Positions 24,904 through 34,875 of a stretch of 64,000 nt of DNA are shown piece by piece. Origin of the DNA: Silvania confinis. GTDB taxonomy: Bacteria > Pseudomonadota > Gammaproteobacteria > Enterobacterales > Enterobacteriaceae. Each line of letters starts with the position of its first letter. The stretch's first letter is position 1. The notes beneath the pieces were generated by a model. That model saw only the letters and a list, made by a program, of their open reading frames with translations. It had not been told where the DNA came from and did not search any database. The stretch lies in contig NZ_JAMGZJ010000078.1 of NCBI RefSeq assembly GCF_025564085.1, forward strand, positions 930,001 through 994,000, given 5' to 3'. The position numbers were made by a program, and so were the translations under genes.

Positions 24904-26124
24904 ATGAAAGAGAACAACCTGAACAGAGAAGTGGTGGTGATCGCCGATGACTTGACCGGAGCCAACGACGCGGGCGTCAGCCTGGCGATACGCGGTAAGA
25001 AAGTCAGCGTGGCGTTTCGGACCCCCTTTACCGGCGACACCGATGCGCTGGTTATTAATAGCGACAGTCGGGCGATGGTGGCATCAGAGGCCGCTGAAAA
25101 ACTGGCGCTCTACGCTGCCGAGATTGACGCCGCCGCGTGGCTGGTGAAGAAAATTGACTCCACCCTGCGCGGCAATCCCGGCGCGGAAGTCGAGGCCCTG
25201 CTGACGATCAGCGGCAAGCGCCAGGCGATTATCGCCCCGGCGTTCCCGGCGGCCGGGCGCACCACGCAAGGCGGCGTCTGCCTGGTTAAGGGTATTCCGG
25301 TCACCGAAACCGAGTTTGCCAGCGACCCGAAAACCCCGGTGCGCCATGCGCAGGTAGCAAAGGTGCTGGCGGAACAAACCGCCCTCAACAGCGTGGTCGT
25401 CACCCCGGCTCAGCTTGCGGCCGCCCTGCAGGGCGACACCCCACTGCTGATTGTGGATGCCCGGACGGACGCCGAGCTGGATCAGATTATTGACGCTGTC
25501 TCGGACGGCGACGAACGGCCGCTGCTGGTGGGCTCGGCCGGGCTGTGCGATGCCCTGGCCCGTCGTCTGGCCCGCCCACGCCAGCTGCTGGCGGTTATCG
25601 GTTCGATGAGTGAAATCGCTCAGCAACAGATCCAGCGCGCCGGCGAAGTGGCCGGTGTCAGCCGGGTATTAATAGATATCGATGATGTATTTCGCCACGA
25701 GATGGCGGGGTATCTGCAGCAGATCGCCACCGCGTTGGCGGCTGGCCAGCACTGCGTGGTGCATACCTGCACCGATGGGCAGGCCCGTCATCAGATCGAC
25801 AGTGTGTGCCAACAGCGCGGATTAAGCCGGGCGGCGCTGGGTGAGACCATCAGCGCGTTTCTCGGGGTGCTAACGCGTAAAGCGCTGGAGTCCCACACCC
25901 CGGCGGCGCTGTATGTCAGTGGCGGCGATGTGGCGATGGCAGTGGCCAGCGCGCTCGACGCACAAGGTTTTGCAATAAGCGGACAGGTGGCGCAATGCGT
26001 GCCGTTCGGTCGTTTTTTGGGTTGTCGCTGGCAGGGGCCAGTCATGACCAAAGCGGGCGGTTTTGGTACCGAGACCACGCTGCTAGAGGTTTTGCATTTT
26101 ATCGAGGAGAAGATGAGTGACTAA
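24904..26124 (+). CDS. Four-carbon acid sugar kinase (DUF1537; DtnK/OtnK/DenK type)
   Basis: 406 aa from the ATG at 24904 (MKENNLNREVVVIADDLTGA); the ATG at 24862 lacks a ribosome site. The family start IADDLTGANDAG, the KKIDSTLRGNPG substrate loop and the C-terminal KAGGFGTETTL nucleotide-binding end are all present. These kinases phosphorylate D-threonate, L-threonate or D-erythronate at O4. The partner PdxA2 overlaps by 8 bp, the same pairing as in described D-threonate and D-erythronate pathways. The precise tetronate cannot be assigned. Confidence 0.85.
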   Translation: MKENNLNREVVVIADDLTGANDAGVSLAIRGKKVSVAFRTPFTGDTDALVINSDSRAMVASEAAEKLALYAAEIDAAAWLVKKIDSTLRGNPGAEVEALLTISGKRQAIIAPAFPAAGRTTQGGVCLVKGIPVTETEFASDPKTPVRHAQVAKVLAEQTALNSVVVTPAQLAAALQGDTPLLIVDARTDAELDQIIDAVSDGDERPLLVGSAGLCDALARRLARPRQLLAVIGSMSEIAQQQIQRAGEVAGVSRVLIDIDDVFRHEMAGYLQQIATALAAGQHCVVHTCTDGQARHQIDSVCQQRGLSRAALGETISAFLGVLTRKALESHTPAALYVSGGDVAMAVASALDAQGFAISGQVAQCVPFGRFLGCRWQGPVMTKAGGFGTETTLLEVLHFIEEKMSD

Positions 26125-27103
26125 TATCATTGCTGTAACCATGGGCGACCCGGCGGGCATCGGCCCGGAAATCATTATCAAATCCCTGACCGAGGGCGAA
26201 CTGTCCGGCGCAGAGGTGGTGGTGGTCGGCTGCGCCAGAACCCTGCATCGGGTACTGGATAAGGGGATCACCGCCCCGGCCGAGCTGCGGGTGATTTCTG
26301 CCGTCAGCGAGGCGCGTTTTGGCCCGGCGATCATCAACGTGCTCGATGAACCGCTGGCCGAGCCGGAGGCGTTACAGCCTGGCGTGGTGCAGGCGCAGGC
26401 GGGGGATCTGGCCTATCGCTGTGTGCGTCGCGCCACCGAGCTGGCGATGGCGGGGGAGGTCAAAGCCATTGCCACCGCGCCGCTGAACAAAGAGGCGCTG
26501 CATCTGGCGGGCCATCACTATCCGGGGCACACTGAGCTGCTGGCGCACCTCACCGACAGCAAAGATTACGCGATGGTGCTGTATACCGATCAGCTGAAGG
26601 TCATTCACATCACCACCCATATTGCACTGCGCAAATTCCTCGACACCCTCAACCAGGATCGGGTCAAAACTGTCATTGGCATTGCGGATACCTTCCTTAA
26701 GCGCGTCGGATATAAAAACCCGCGTATCGCGGTGGCCGGGGTCAACCCGCACGCCGGGGAGAACGGTCTGTTTGGCGATGAAGAGATCAAGATTGTCGGC
26801 CCGGCAGTACAGGCGATGAAAGCTCAGGGGCTGAATGTCACCGGGCCGTGCCCGCCGGATACGGTGTTTATGCAGTGCCACGAAGGGATGTACGATATGG
26901 TGGTGGCGATGTATCACGATCAGGGACATATCCCGCTAAAATTACTCGGTTTTTATGACGGCGTGAACATTACCGCCGGGCTGCCGTTTATTCGCACCTC
27001 GGCTGACCACGGCACCGCGTTCGACATTGCGTGGACAGGTAAAGCGAAGTCTGAGAGCATGACGGTCTCTATCCAGTTAGCGATGCAAATCACACGGGAA
27101 TAA
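26117..27103 (+). CDS. pdxA2: PdxA2-type 4-phospho-tetronate dehydrogenase
   Basis: 328 aa, GTG start at 26117 inside the end of the kinase gene. PdxA-family features: [12 protein letters not shown] at the start, the metal-binding His residues in [17 protein letters not shown] and [12 protein letters not shown]. PdxA oxidises 4-phosphohydroxy-threonine for vitamin B6; PdxA2 enzymes beside DUF1537 kinases instead oxidise and decarboxylate 4-phosphotetronate to dihydroxyacetone phosphate. The operon position supports PdxA2. Confidence 0.85.
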   Translation: MTNIIAVTMGDPAGIGPEIIIKSLTEGELSGAEVVVVGCARTLHRVLDKGITAPAELRVISAVSEARFGPAIINVLDEPLAEPEALQPGVVQAQAGDLAYRCVRRATELAMAGEVKAIATAPLNKEALHLAGHHYPGHTELLAHLTDSKDYAMVLYTDQLKVIHITTHIALRKFLDTLNQDRVKTVIGIADTFLKRVGYKNPRIAVAGVNPHAGENGLFGDEEIKIVGPAVQAMKAQGLNVTGPCPPDTVFMQCHEGMYDMVVAMYHDQGHIPLKLLGFYDGVNITAGLPFIRTSADHGTAFDIAWTGKAKSESMTVSIQLAMQITRE

Positions 27104-27104
27104 T

Positions 27105-27866
27105 ATGAAGGGATATAGCCGGTTAGAACAGATAATGGACTACCTGAAAGGGCACAACCTGGTGACGGTCGATCAGCTGGTGGCGGCAACTGACGCTTCG
27201 CCAGCGACCATTCGCCGGGATCTGATTAAGCTCGATCAGGAGGGCGTGATCAGCCGTACCCACGGTGGCGTGACCCTCAACCGGTTTATCCCTTCTCAGC
27301 CCACCACCAGCGAAAAGATGCAGCGCAGCCTGATGGAGAAACACGACATCGCCAGCGCGGCAGCCCGTTTTGTCAAAGCCGGGGATTCGGTGGTGCTGGA
27401 TGCGGGGACGACGATGATTGAACTCGCGCGCCAGCTCACCCATCTGCCGCTGCGGGTGATCACCAGCGATCTGCATATCGCGCTGTTTCTTGCCGAGTTT
27501 AAGCAGATTGAAGTGACGATCATCGGCGGGCGCATCGATGACTCCAGCCAGTCCTGCATTGGCGATCACGGTCGCCGTCTGCTGCAGAACGTCTGGCCGG
27601 ATATCGCCTTTGTCAGCTGTAACGGCTGGGATCTGGAACGTGGCATTACCTCGCCAACAGAAGAAAAAGCGGCGTTGAAGCGCGACCTGATTGCCAACGC
27701 CCGACGCCGTGTCCTGCTGGCCGACAGCTCCAAATACGGCGCCTGGTCGCTATTTAACGTCGCCCATCTCAACACCTTAACCGATATCGTCACCGACCGA
27801 CGTCTGGACGAAACCGTACAGCAGAGCTTAAGCCAGCTCGACGCCAGCCTGACGCTGGCGCCGTAA
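27105..27866 (+). CDS. DeoR-family transcriptional regulator
   Basis: 253 aa. N-terminal DeoR helix-turn-helix ([20 protein letters not shown], followed by GVISRTHGG) and the DeoRC sugar-phosphate sensor domain ([33 protein letters not shown]). It starts 1 bp after pdxA2, so it is cotranscribed. It probably senses a phosphorylated intermediate such as 4-phosphotetronate and controls both divergent operons through the inverted repeat near 24753-24787. Confidence 0.82.
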   Translation: MKGYSRLEQIMDYLKGHNLVTVDQLVAATDASPATIRRDLIKLDQEGVISRTHGGVTLNRFIPSQPTTSEKMQRSLMEKHDIASAAARFVKAGDSVVLDAGTTMIELARQLTHLPLRVITSDLHIALFLAEFKQIEVTIIGGRIDDSSQSCIGDHGRRLLQNVWPDIAFVSCNGWDLERGITSPTEEKAALKRDLIANARRRVLLADSSKYGAWSLFNVAHLNTLTDIVTDRRLDETVQQSLSQLDASLTLAP

Positions 27867-27870
27867 CGAC

Positions 27871-28815
27871 TCAGGGCAGCAGGGCGATATTATTTCTGAT
27901 CACCTCTGCCGAATGGCGGAATTTTTGCTGTTCATCCTCCGCCAGGTTGAGCTCGATAATCTGCTGCACGCCGCTCTGAGCCAGCACCGCGGGCACCCCA
28001 ATCGCAATCCCCTCCACGCCATACTCCCCATCCAGAATGCAGGAGATCGCCAGCGCCCGGTGGCTGCCGGTGAAGATATTGCGGCAGATCTCGGCGATGG
28101 TCCCGGCAATCCCGTATTCCGTGCAGCCTTTGCGGGCGTAAATCTCGAAGCCCTGCCTGCGCACGTTCTCGGCGAGGGCGGCAAAATCCAGCGTGTTACC
28201 GGTGTGCCGATGATATACGTCGGCAATCGGTGAACCGTACACCGCGGAATGGGACCACACCGGGAACTGGGTATCGCCATGTTCGCCCAGAATAAAGGCA
28301 TCGATACTCTGTGCGCCGATATCCAGCGCCTGGGCCAGGGTACGCCGCAGGCGGGTGGTATCCAGCCAGACTCCGGTGCCAATCACCTGGCTGCGCGGCA
28401 GGCCGGAAAGCTGCCACACCTGCCAGGTAATGATGTCGCAGGGGTTGGTGGCGATCAGGAAAATGCCGTTAAAACCACCGGCCATCATCTGCGGCACAAT
28501 GTCTTTGACGATTTTTGCCGTCGAGGCCAGTTCATCCAGCCGGGTCTGGCCGGGTTTCAGCGCGCCGCCGGAGACAGTGATCACCGCGATATCCACATCT
28601 GCACAGTCGCTGGCCTCACGGGTGGTGATGGTCATCATACCGGGCATATAGGCGGCAGCGTCCGACAGATCCCGGGCGTGGCCTTCGCTGCGCGCCGGGT
28701 TGATATCCACCAGCAGCAGCTCTTCGCAGATATTCTGGTTCAGCAGCGCGTAGGCGGCGGAAGTGCCGACATTTCCGGCACCGATAATCATCACTTTGCG
28801 GGCTTTGGTGTTCAT
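27871..28815 (-). CDS. L-lactate/2-hydroxyacid dehydrogenase-like protein with altered specificity residue
   Basis: 314 aa from the ATG at 28815 behind AGGA. Clear LDH/MDH fold: GAGNVGTSAAYAL for NAD, Asp37 in LLLVDIN (NAD preference), catalytic His179 (GEHGDTQ) and Arg155 (LDTTRLR). In the substrate loop, GALKPGQTR replaces the LDH pattern x-x-QKPGETR, so the pyruvate-reading Gln is Leu86; malate dehydrogenases have Arg there. A bulkier 2-oxoacid is therefore likelier than pyruvate. It converges on the DeoR gene with a 4-bp gap. Confidence 0.8.
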   Translation of the reverse strand: MNTKARKVMIIGAGNVGTSAAYALLNQNICEELLLVDINPARSEGHARDLSDAAAYMPGMMTITTREASDCADVDIAVITVSGGALKPGQTRLDELASTAKIVKDIVPQMMAGGFNGIFLIATNPCDIITWQVWQLSGLPRSQVIGTGVWLDTTRLRRTLAQALDIGAQSIDAFILGEHGDTQFPVWSHSAVYGSPIADVYHRHTGNTLDFAALAENVRRQGFEIYARKGCTEYGIAGTIAEICRNIFTGSHRALAISCILDGEYGVEGIAIGVPAVLAQSGVQQIIELNLAEDEQQKFRHSAEVIRNNIALLP

Positions 28816-28965
28816 TGTTTTTCCTGATGTTTTAACCGTACCTGCGACCAAACTTACGCCGCGGGGGCAGGTGGTGCAATGGCTGGCGGCAGCTATAAGT
28901 TTAAAATATGCCTGTCGCAGAATTGGCTGGCGCTATGGTGGAGAAAAACGACAAAGGAGCTTGCC

Positions 28966-29448
28966 ATGTATTCCATTTCCTCTGAATCGCCCGCGCATCC
29001 GGACATCGTTGCCCTGATTGCCGCCCTCGACAGCTACCAGAGCGCACTCTACCCGGCTGAAAGTAATCATCTGCTGGATTTGACCCAACTGCCTGGCCAC
29101 ACCCTGATTATGATGGTGATCCGCGACAGGCAGCTAAACGCCGTCGGCTGCGGGGCGGTGGTGCTGAACAGTGACGGCAGCGGCGAGATGAAACGGGTCT
29201 ACATCGACCCTACGCACCGGGGTCAGCAGCTGGGCGAAAAACTGCTGGCGGCGCTGGAAGATGAAGCCCTCAGTCGCGGCTGCCATACCCTGCGGCTGGA
29301 AACCGGGATCGAGCAGCATGCGGCGGTGCGGCTGTACGAACGCAGTGGGTATCAGTTGCGCGCGGCGTTTGCCCCCTACGAGGAAGATCCTCTGAGCCTG
29401 TTTATGGAGAAACTGCTGGTGGCTGACCTTCGTTTAGCAGGGCTATAA
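28966..29448 (+). CDS. GNAT-family N-acetyltransferase
   Basis: 160 aa from the ATG at 28966, which follows AAAGGAG. The acetyl-CoA loop is seen as [15 protein letters not shown] with the preceding MKRVYIDP strand, and [13 protein letters not shown] ending ([15 protein letters not shown]). The acceptor is unknown. Its 3' end overlaps the 3' end of yneJ by 47 bp in convergent orientation. Confidence 0.78.
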   Translation: MYSISSESPAHPDIVALIAALDSYQSALYPAESNHLLDLTQLPGHTLIMMVIRDRQLNAVGCGAVVLNSDGSGEMKRVYIDPTHRGQQLGEKLLAALEDEALSRGCHTLRLETGIEQHAAVRLYERSGYQLRAAFAPYEEDPLSLFMEKLLVADLRLAGL

Positions 29449-30280
29449 ACGCTTCCAGCTGCCGGGTCATCGCCCCGCGACGCCACACCAGCCAGGTGGT
29501 GAGCCAGCGCCAGTTTTCGGCCAGCGGCCAGGCCTCCACCTGATGATGACCGGGCATACTTTCCAGCATTGAGCGCGGCATCAGCGCAATCCCGGCACCT
29601 GCAATCACGCACGCCAGCATCCCGTGATAAGACTCCATCTCGTGGATGCGCCCCGGCGTGGCGCGATCCGCATGAAACCAGCTTTCGAAATGACGGCGAT
29701 ACGAGCAATTGGCGCGAAAAGCATAGATATCGCGCCCGCTGACCTCGGTCGCCCGCTGCACTGGCTGATGTCCGGCGGCGACCACCAGCATCATCTCTTC
29801 CCGGTAAACCGGCATCCCTTCCAGCTCCGGGTGGCTTAATGGCCCGTCGACAAAGGCCGCGCTCAGCGTGCCTTTCAGCACCCCGTCGATCATCGTCCCG
29901 GACGGGCCGGTAGAGAGCGCAAACTGAATGCGCGGGTAGCGCTGATTAAACGCCGCCAACGAGGCCGGAATGCGCACCGCGGCGGTGCTTTCCAGCGCGC
30001 CGAGCGCAAACAACCCCTGCGGCTCATCCCCGGCCACTACCATTCGCGCTTCCTCCACCAGGGCCAGTATTTGCCGGCTGTAGCGCAAGAAATTATGCCC
30101 CGCCGGGGAGAGGCGCAGGCGCTGGTTCTCGCGGATAAACAGATCCACGCCGAGATCGGCCTCCAGCTGTTTGATACGCGTGGTCAGGTTAGAAGGCACG
30201 CGATGTACCTTCTGCGCGGCCTGAGTGATGCTGCCGGTCTGGGCGACAGCGTTAAACATCTCCAGCTGGGTCAGATCCAT
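29402..30280 (-). CDS. yneJ: LysR-type regulator YneJ (PtrR)
   Basis: 292 aa, matching E. coli YneJ closely in the DNA-binding half ([36 protein letters not shown]) and in the effector domain ([18 protein letters not shown]). It is divergent from sad, as in E. coli, where it regulates sad and glutamine/putrescine-related genes. ATG at 30280. Confidence 0.9.
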   Translation of the reverse strand: MDLTQLEMFNAVAQTGSITQAAQKVHRVPSNLTTRIKQLEADLGVDLFIRENQRLRLSPAGHNFLRYSRQILALVEEARMVVAGDEPQGLFALGALESTAAVRIPASLAAFNQRYPRIQFALSTGPSGTMIDGVLKGTLSAAFVDGPLSHPELEGMPVYREEMMLVVAAGHQPVQRATEVSGRDIYAFRANCSYRRHFESWFHADRATPGRIHEMESYHGMLACVIAGAGIALMPRSMLESMPGHHQVEAWPLAENWRWLTTWLVWRRGAMTRQLEAFIALLNEGQPPAVSP

Positions 30281-30378
30281 ATCATTCTCGTTTCGTGAAT
30301 AAGGTGGTTATTATTATTCATTTTTAAGAAATAGCAGAGTGGGCCACACTGAATCAACTGATATTTAAGGAGCGCAAT

Positions 30379-31761
30379 ATGAATACATCCTCTGCCACTC
30401 ATGCTTTCTCGATTAACCCGACCAACGGAGAAACCCTTGCCCGCTGGCCGTGGGCAACGTCTGCCGATGTGGATCGTGCCCTACAGCAGGCTGACGCGGG
30501 CTATCGCCAGTGGCGTAGCGTCCCGGTAAGTGACCGTGCAGAATGCTTGCGCGCGCTGGGTACGGCATTGCGCAATCGTGGCGAAGAGATGGCCCAGACT
30601 ATCACCCGCGAGATGGGCAAACCCATTGCTCAGGCGCGGGCGGAAGTGGCGAAATCGGCGAACCTCTGCGACTGGTATGCCGAACACGGCCCAGCGATGC
30701 TGAACACCGAGCCCACCCCGTTGGCGGACGCGGTGATTGAGTATCGTCCCCTGGGCCCGGTACTGGCGGTAATGCCGTGGAACTTCCCGCTGTGGCAGGT
30801 GCTGCGCGGCGCGGTGCCGATCGTTCTGGCCGGTAACAGCTATCTGCTGAAGCATGCCCCGAACGTGCTGGGTGCAGCCCAGCTGATTGAACAGATTTTT
30901 GTCGACGCCGGATTCCCGCAGGGGGTGTTTGCGCAGTTGAACGCCACCAATGACGGCGTCAGTCAGATGATTGCCGATCCGCGTATTGCGGCGGTGACCG
31001 TCACCGGCAGCCTGCGCGCCGGGGCAGCGATTGGTGCGCAGGCGGGCGCAGCGCTGAAAAAATGCGTCCTCGAACTGGGTGGCTCCGATCCCTTTATTGT
31101 GCTGAACGATGCCGATTTGGATCTGGCGGTGAAAGCCGCGGTGACCGGGCGCTATCAAAACACCGGACAGGTGTGCGCGGCGGCGAAGCGTTTTATCGTC
31201 GAAGCGGGGATTGCCGACGAATTCAGCCGTCGCTTTGTGGCCGCGACTGCCGCCCTGAAGATGGGGGCGCCTGACGATGAAGAAAACTATCTCGGGCCGA
31301 TGGCGCGCTACGATCTGCGCGACGAGCTGCATCAGCAGGTACAGGCGACGCTTGCCGAAGGCGCAACCCTGCTGCTGGGTGGCGAGAAACTGGCGGGGGC
31401 AGGGAACTACTATCCCGCCACGGTGTTGGCTAACGTGACGCCAGCGATGACCGCGTTTCGTCAGGAGCTGTTTGGCCCGGTGGCAGCCATTACTGTGGCA
31501 ACCGATGCCGATCATGCGCTCGCACTTGCCAACGACAGCGATTTTGGTCTGTCTGCGACGGTCTTTACCGCCAATACCCAGACGGCGGAGCGCTTTGCCC
31601 GCCAGCTTGAGTGCGGTGGGGTGTTTATCAACGGTTACAGCGCCAGCGATGCCCGCGTGGCGTTTGGTGGGGTGAAGAAGAGCGGCTTTGGCCGGGAGCT
31701 GTCGCACTTTGGCCTGCATGAGTTCTGTAATGTGCAGACCGTGTGGAAAGACCGGGTGTAG
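30379..31761 (+). CDS. sad: Succinate-semialdehyde dehydrogenase Sad (YneI)
   Basis: 460 aa aldehyde dehydrogenase. Catalytic Cys in [11 protein letters not shown] and general-base Glu in LELGGSDPF; very close to E. coli Sad throughout. It oxidises succinate semialdehyde with NAD+, in putrescine and GABA breakdown. ATG at 30379 behind AAGGAG. Divergent from its regulator yneJ; glsB lies further downstream, as in E. coli, but here separated by a chemoreceptor gene. Confidence 0.93.
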   Translation: MNTSSATHAFSINPTNGETLARWPWATSADVDRALQQADAGYRQWRSVPVSDRAECLRALGTALRNRGEEMAQTITREMGKPIAQARAEVAKSANLCDWYAEHGPAMLNTEPTPLADAVIEYRPLGPVLAVMPWNFPLWQVLRGAVPIVLAGNSYLLKHAPNVLGAAQLIEQIFVDAGFPQGVFAQLNATNDGVSQMIADPRIAAVTVTGSLRAGAAIGAQAGAALKKCVLELGGSDPFIVLNDADLDLAVKAAVTGRYQNTGQVCAAAKRFIVEAGIADEFSRRFVAATAALKMGAPDDEENYLGPMARYDLRDELHQQVQATLAEGATLLLGGEKLAGAGNYYPATVLANVTPAMTAFRQELFGPVAAITVATDADHALALANDSDFGLSATVFTANTQTAERFARQLECGGVFINGYSASDARVAFGGVKKSGFGRELSHFGLHEFCNVQTVWKDRV

Positions 31762-32160
31762 TTTTTTGCGTGAATTCCCTGAGGGTTGGGGTGAGGGGGA
31801 ACATGCGGCTCTGGAGGTTATTCCGTTCACTTGCTGGCTAATGCTTCTCTGTGATGATGGAACCGGTGAACGTGCCATGGCGGCTCCATCGCCGCCGCCC
31901 TGGCAACCCGGGCTCCCGGCAAGAAAATCGCCGCTTCGCGGTACCTTCGTCTTTCGCTTTCGGATCAAAATGACTGGAATACCCCAATACTGAGAGTGAT
32001 GTTTACGGCATCGACATATTTTCGCTATATGTCGATGAAAACCGTTTTTTTAAACATAAGATCGTGACAGCGTTGCAATCGTTATCGTTCCTCTTGTCAT
32101 CAGTCTGAAATAGTTCTGTCATTTTCACTGAGTAGACTCGCTGCGTCTAAGGCTTTGTTA
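31762..32160. other. Intergenic region: REP-like half element and a perfect hairpin
   Basis: No gene seen. Near 31773-31800 CCTGAGGGTTGGGGTGAGGG is half of a REP-like element. At 32009-32037 there is a perfect 11-bp inverted repeat CATCGACATAT / ATATGTCGATG with a 7-nt loop, followed shortly by seven T (32045-32051). It may be a terminator or an operator for the chemoreceptor gene. Confidence 0.5.
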
Positions 32161-33739
32161 ATGAACATGATTATGAACCTAACGCAAATTTTACAGCGTA
32201 TTGCCCCCCGGCAGTTTGGTCTGCTGGTGGGGATTTTCTGCATTATCGGGCTGTTTTCGGCCCTGCAAATTTCCTCTTCGGTCCTGCTTTCCGTCTCGCT
32301 GGATGATGCTCAGCGCAATGAACAACGCAATCAGCTTACCCATCTGCAGCAGGCAAAGGTCGACCAGGCGCGGATTTCGCTGCTGGCGGCGAGTGACCTG
32401 CTTAACCGGGCGGGCGTCTATTTTATGCAGGATAAAGAGACCGGGTCGGACGGGAGCTGGCACAGCCTGATGGACGAAGCTCAGCAGGCGTTGCGGGATT
32501 CGCAGCAGGCCTGGCAGTCGTGGCTGGCGATGAAGCCAACCCAGGACGAGGCGCTGGTCAACAGCTATCAACTGTTCTTCGATGCCATCCACGAGCAGGC
32601 CGACGGGCTGGTGAAGAGTCAGTCGATCGACGCCTTCTTTGCGGTACCTGCCCAGGCTTTTCAGACCGATTTTAATGCGAACTACGCCCGCTATCAGCAG
32701 GCCAGCGAACAGCGTGCGGCACAGGGGCGGCAATTGCTGACGGCCAGCCTGTCGAACCTGCAGTCGCTGTTCCTGCTGGCCCCGGTGGTGCTGCTGGTGA
32801 TTGCCCTGGCGGTGTGGTTTGGCATGTCACGCTGGGTCATCACCCCGCTGCGTCGATTGATTGCCCATATCAACCTGCTGGCGGCGGGGGATTTATCAGC
32901 ACCGCCGCCTGCGGTGAAACGCTTCAACCGCGAGATTGCCCAGCTCGGTGACAGTGTTGATACCCTGCAGGAAGGGCTGGCGCAGTTAGTCACGCAGGTC
33001 AGCGAGGCCACCACCTCAATGATGACAAATATCGGTTCGCTGGCGCAGGGTAATCAGGATCTGTACCACCAGTCCGCCCGTCAGGCACAGGAGTTAAAAG
33101 CCGTCACCGCACACATCGCGACGCTGGAAACCCACGTTGAGGGCAACACCGGCTATGCAAAACTGGCCAGCAGCCGGGCGGATGAAGCGCGGGTGATGGC
33201 GGCTGGGGGCGACCGAATGATGGAGACCGTCAACGCCTCGATGGCGGCGATTGTCGAGCGTTCGGCGGAGATGCAGGGCATCGTCGCAATCATCGATAAT
33301 GTGGCGTTTCAGACCAATATTCTGGCGCTGAATGCGGCGATAGAAGCCGCGCATGCAGGCAACCAGGGGCGCGGTTTTGCCGTGGTGGCAAAAGAGGTCG
33401 GCTTGCTGGCGCGCAAGAGCAGCCATTCGACGCAAACTATTCAGCAGCTGATTAACCATTCACTGCAGGGCGTTGAGGATGGCTCAAAAGCGGTGACCCG
33501 GCTGGAAGATAACCTGCAGCAGGTTATCGGTCTGGTGGGCAATCTGTGCAGATATCTCGATCGCTACCCTCAGCCAGGGCGAAAGCATTCATCAGATGAC
33601 CTGCCAGCTGCAGGCGCTGAATCAGGTCGCCCTGCAGACGGATACGCTGGTCAATACTGCGTCAGAGGCCTCGCAACGGCTGCATAACGAATCCGGCCTG
33701 CTGTTACGGGCGGTGGCGCGTTTCCAGCTCCCGGCCTGA
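32161..33739 (+). pseudogene. Methyl-accepting chemotaxis protein, frameshifted near its C-terminus
   Basis: Usual chemoreceptor layout: N-terminal membrane segment (about residues 13-35), periplasmic four-helix ligand domain, second segment near residues 200-220, HAMP (PLRRLIAHINLLAAGDLS), and the cytoplasmic hairpin tip IDNVAFQTNILALNAAIEAAHAG. After VIGLVGNL, near 33549, the frame breaks. Another frame continues the receptor (ADISIATLSQGESIHQMT to LRAVARFQLPA) up to TGA at 33737-33739. As written the product has a nonsense tail ending at 33687. It has no NWETF pentapeptide in either frame. A sequencing error is possible. Confidence 0.8.
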
Positions 33740-33802
33740 CGTCATCCATTCGCCTCTGTTATACTCGCTGGCCGTTTTTGGCCAGTGAGCAAGGAGCAAT
33801 GT

Positions 33803-34729
33803 ATGGCAGCGAACATCAACAATAATATGCTGGAAGCAATCCTGGCGCAGGTTCGCCCGCTGCTGGGGCAGGGAAAGGTGGCCGATTACATCCCGGCGCT
33901 GGCCTCGGTTGATGGCAAAAAACTCGCTATTGCCATCTGTACGGTGGATGGTCAGCGCTTTCAGGCCGGGGATGCCAGCGAACGTTTTTCCATTCAGTCG
34001 ATCTCCAAAGTGCTGAGCCTAGTGGCCGCGATGCGTCAGTATGACGAGGACGAGATCTGGCTGCGGGTGGGGAAAGATCCCTCCGGCCAGCCGTTTAACT
34101 CGCTGTTGCAGCTTGAGATCGAACAGGGCAAGCCGCGTAACCCGTTTATCAACGCCGGGGCGCTGGTGGTGTGCGATATGCTACAAAGCCGCCTCAGCGC
34201 ACCCCGTCAGCGGATGCTGGAAATTGTCCGTCAGCTGTGCGGCGTCGCGGATATCGCCTACGACGCCACCGTCGCCCGGTCTGAGTTCGAACACTCGGCG
34301 CGCAATGCGGCCATCGCCTGGCTGATGAAGTCCTTCGGCAATTTCCATAACGATGTCTCCACGGTTCTGCAAAACTACTTTCACTACTGCGCCCTCAGAA
34401 TGAACTGTATCGAGCTGGCATCGACGTTCCTGTTTCTGGCCGACCAGGGCCGCGCCCCGCACCTGTCGCAGCCGGTAGTGACGCCTCTGCAGGCCCGACA
34501 GATTAACGCCCTGATGGCGACCAGCGGGATGTATCAAAATGCGGGCGAGTTCGCCTGGCGGGTCGGGCTACCGGCAAAATCGGGCGTCGGCGGCGGTATC
34601 GTCGCGATTGTGCCGCACGAGATGGCGATTGCCGTCTGGAGCCCGGAACTGGACGCAACCGGCAATTCACTGGCGGGGATCGCGGTGCTGGAACAACTCT
34701 CCCAGCGACTCGGACGATCGGTGTATTAA
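33803..34729 (+). CDS. glsB: Glutaminase GlsB (YneH)
   Basis: 308 aa, identical length to E. coli GlsB. Serine-dependent beta-lactamase-like glutaminase: [12 protein letters not shown] holds the catalytic S-x-x-K, with [12 protein letters not shown] and [20 protein letters not shown] downstream. It converts glutamine to glutamate and ammonia. The ATG at 33803 follows AAGGAG; an ATG at 33799 is out of frame. Confidence 0.95.
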   Translation: MAANINNNMLEAILAQVRPLLGQGKVADYIPALASVDGKKLAIAICTVDGQRFQAGDASERFSIQSISKVLSLVAAMRQYDEDEIWLRVGKDPSGQPFNSLLQLEIEQGKPRNPFINAGALVVCDMLQSRLSAPRQRMLEIVRQLCGVADIAYDATVARSEFEHSARNAAIAWLMKSFGNFHNDVSTVLQNYFHYCALRMNCIELASTFLFLADQGRAPHLSQPVVTPLQARQINALMATSGMYQNAGEFAWRVGLPAKSGVGGGIVAIVPHEMAIAVWSPELDATGNSLAGIAVLEQLSQRLGRSVY

Positions 34730-34875
34730 GTATTCTGGAGGCGGAACCCACTTATTCATTCAGGACATTTGGGCTATTGCGTTGTCCGGTCTATGGTATA
34801 TAGGGATGTAAACGCTTAACCTCTCTCCTGCCGGCAGTTAAATAATCGCTATATACTTGTATGGGTTGATAATGC

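Noticed and set aside
30481..31968. 495-codon minus-strand frame opposite sad
   Set aside because: Antisense shadow of a well-supported aldehyde dehydrogenase gene.
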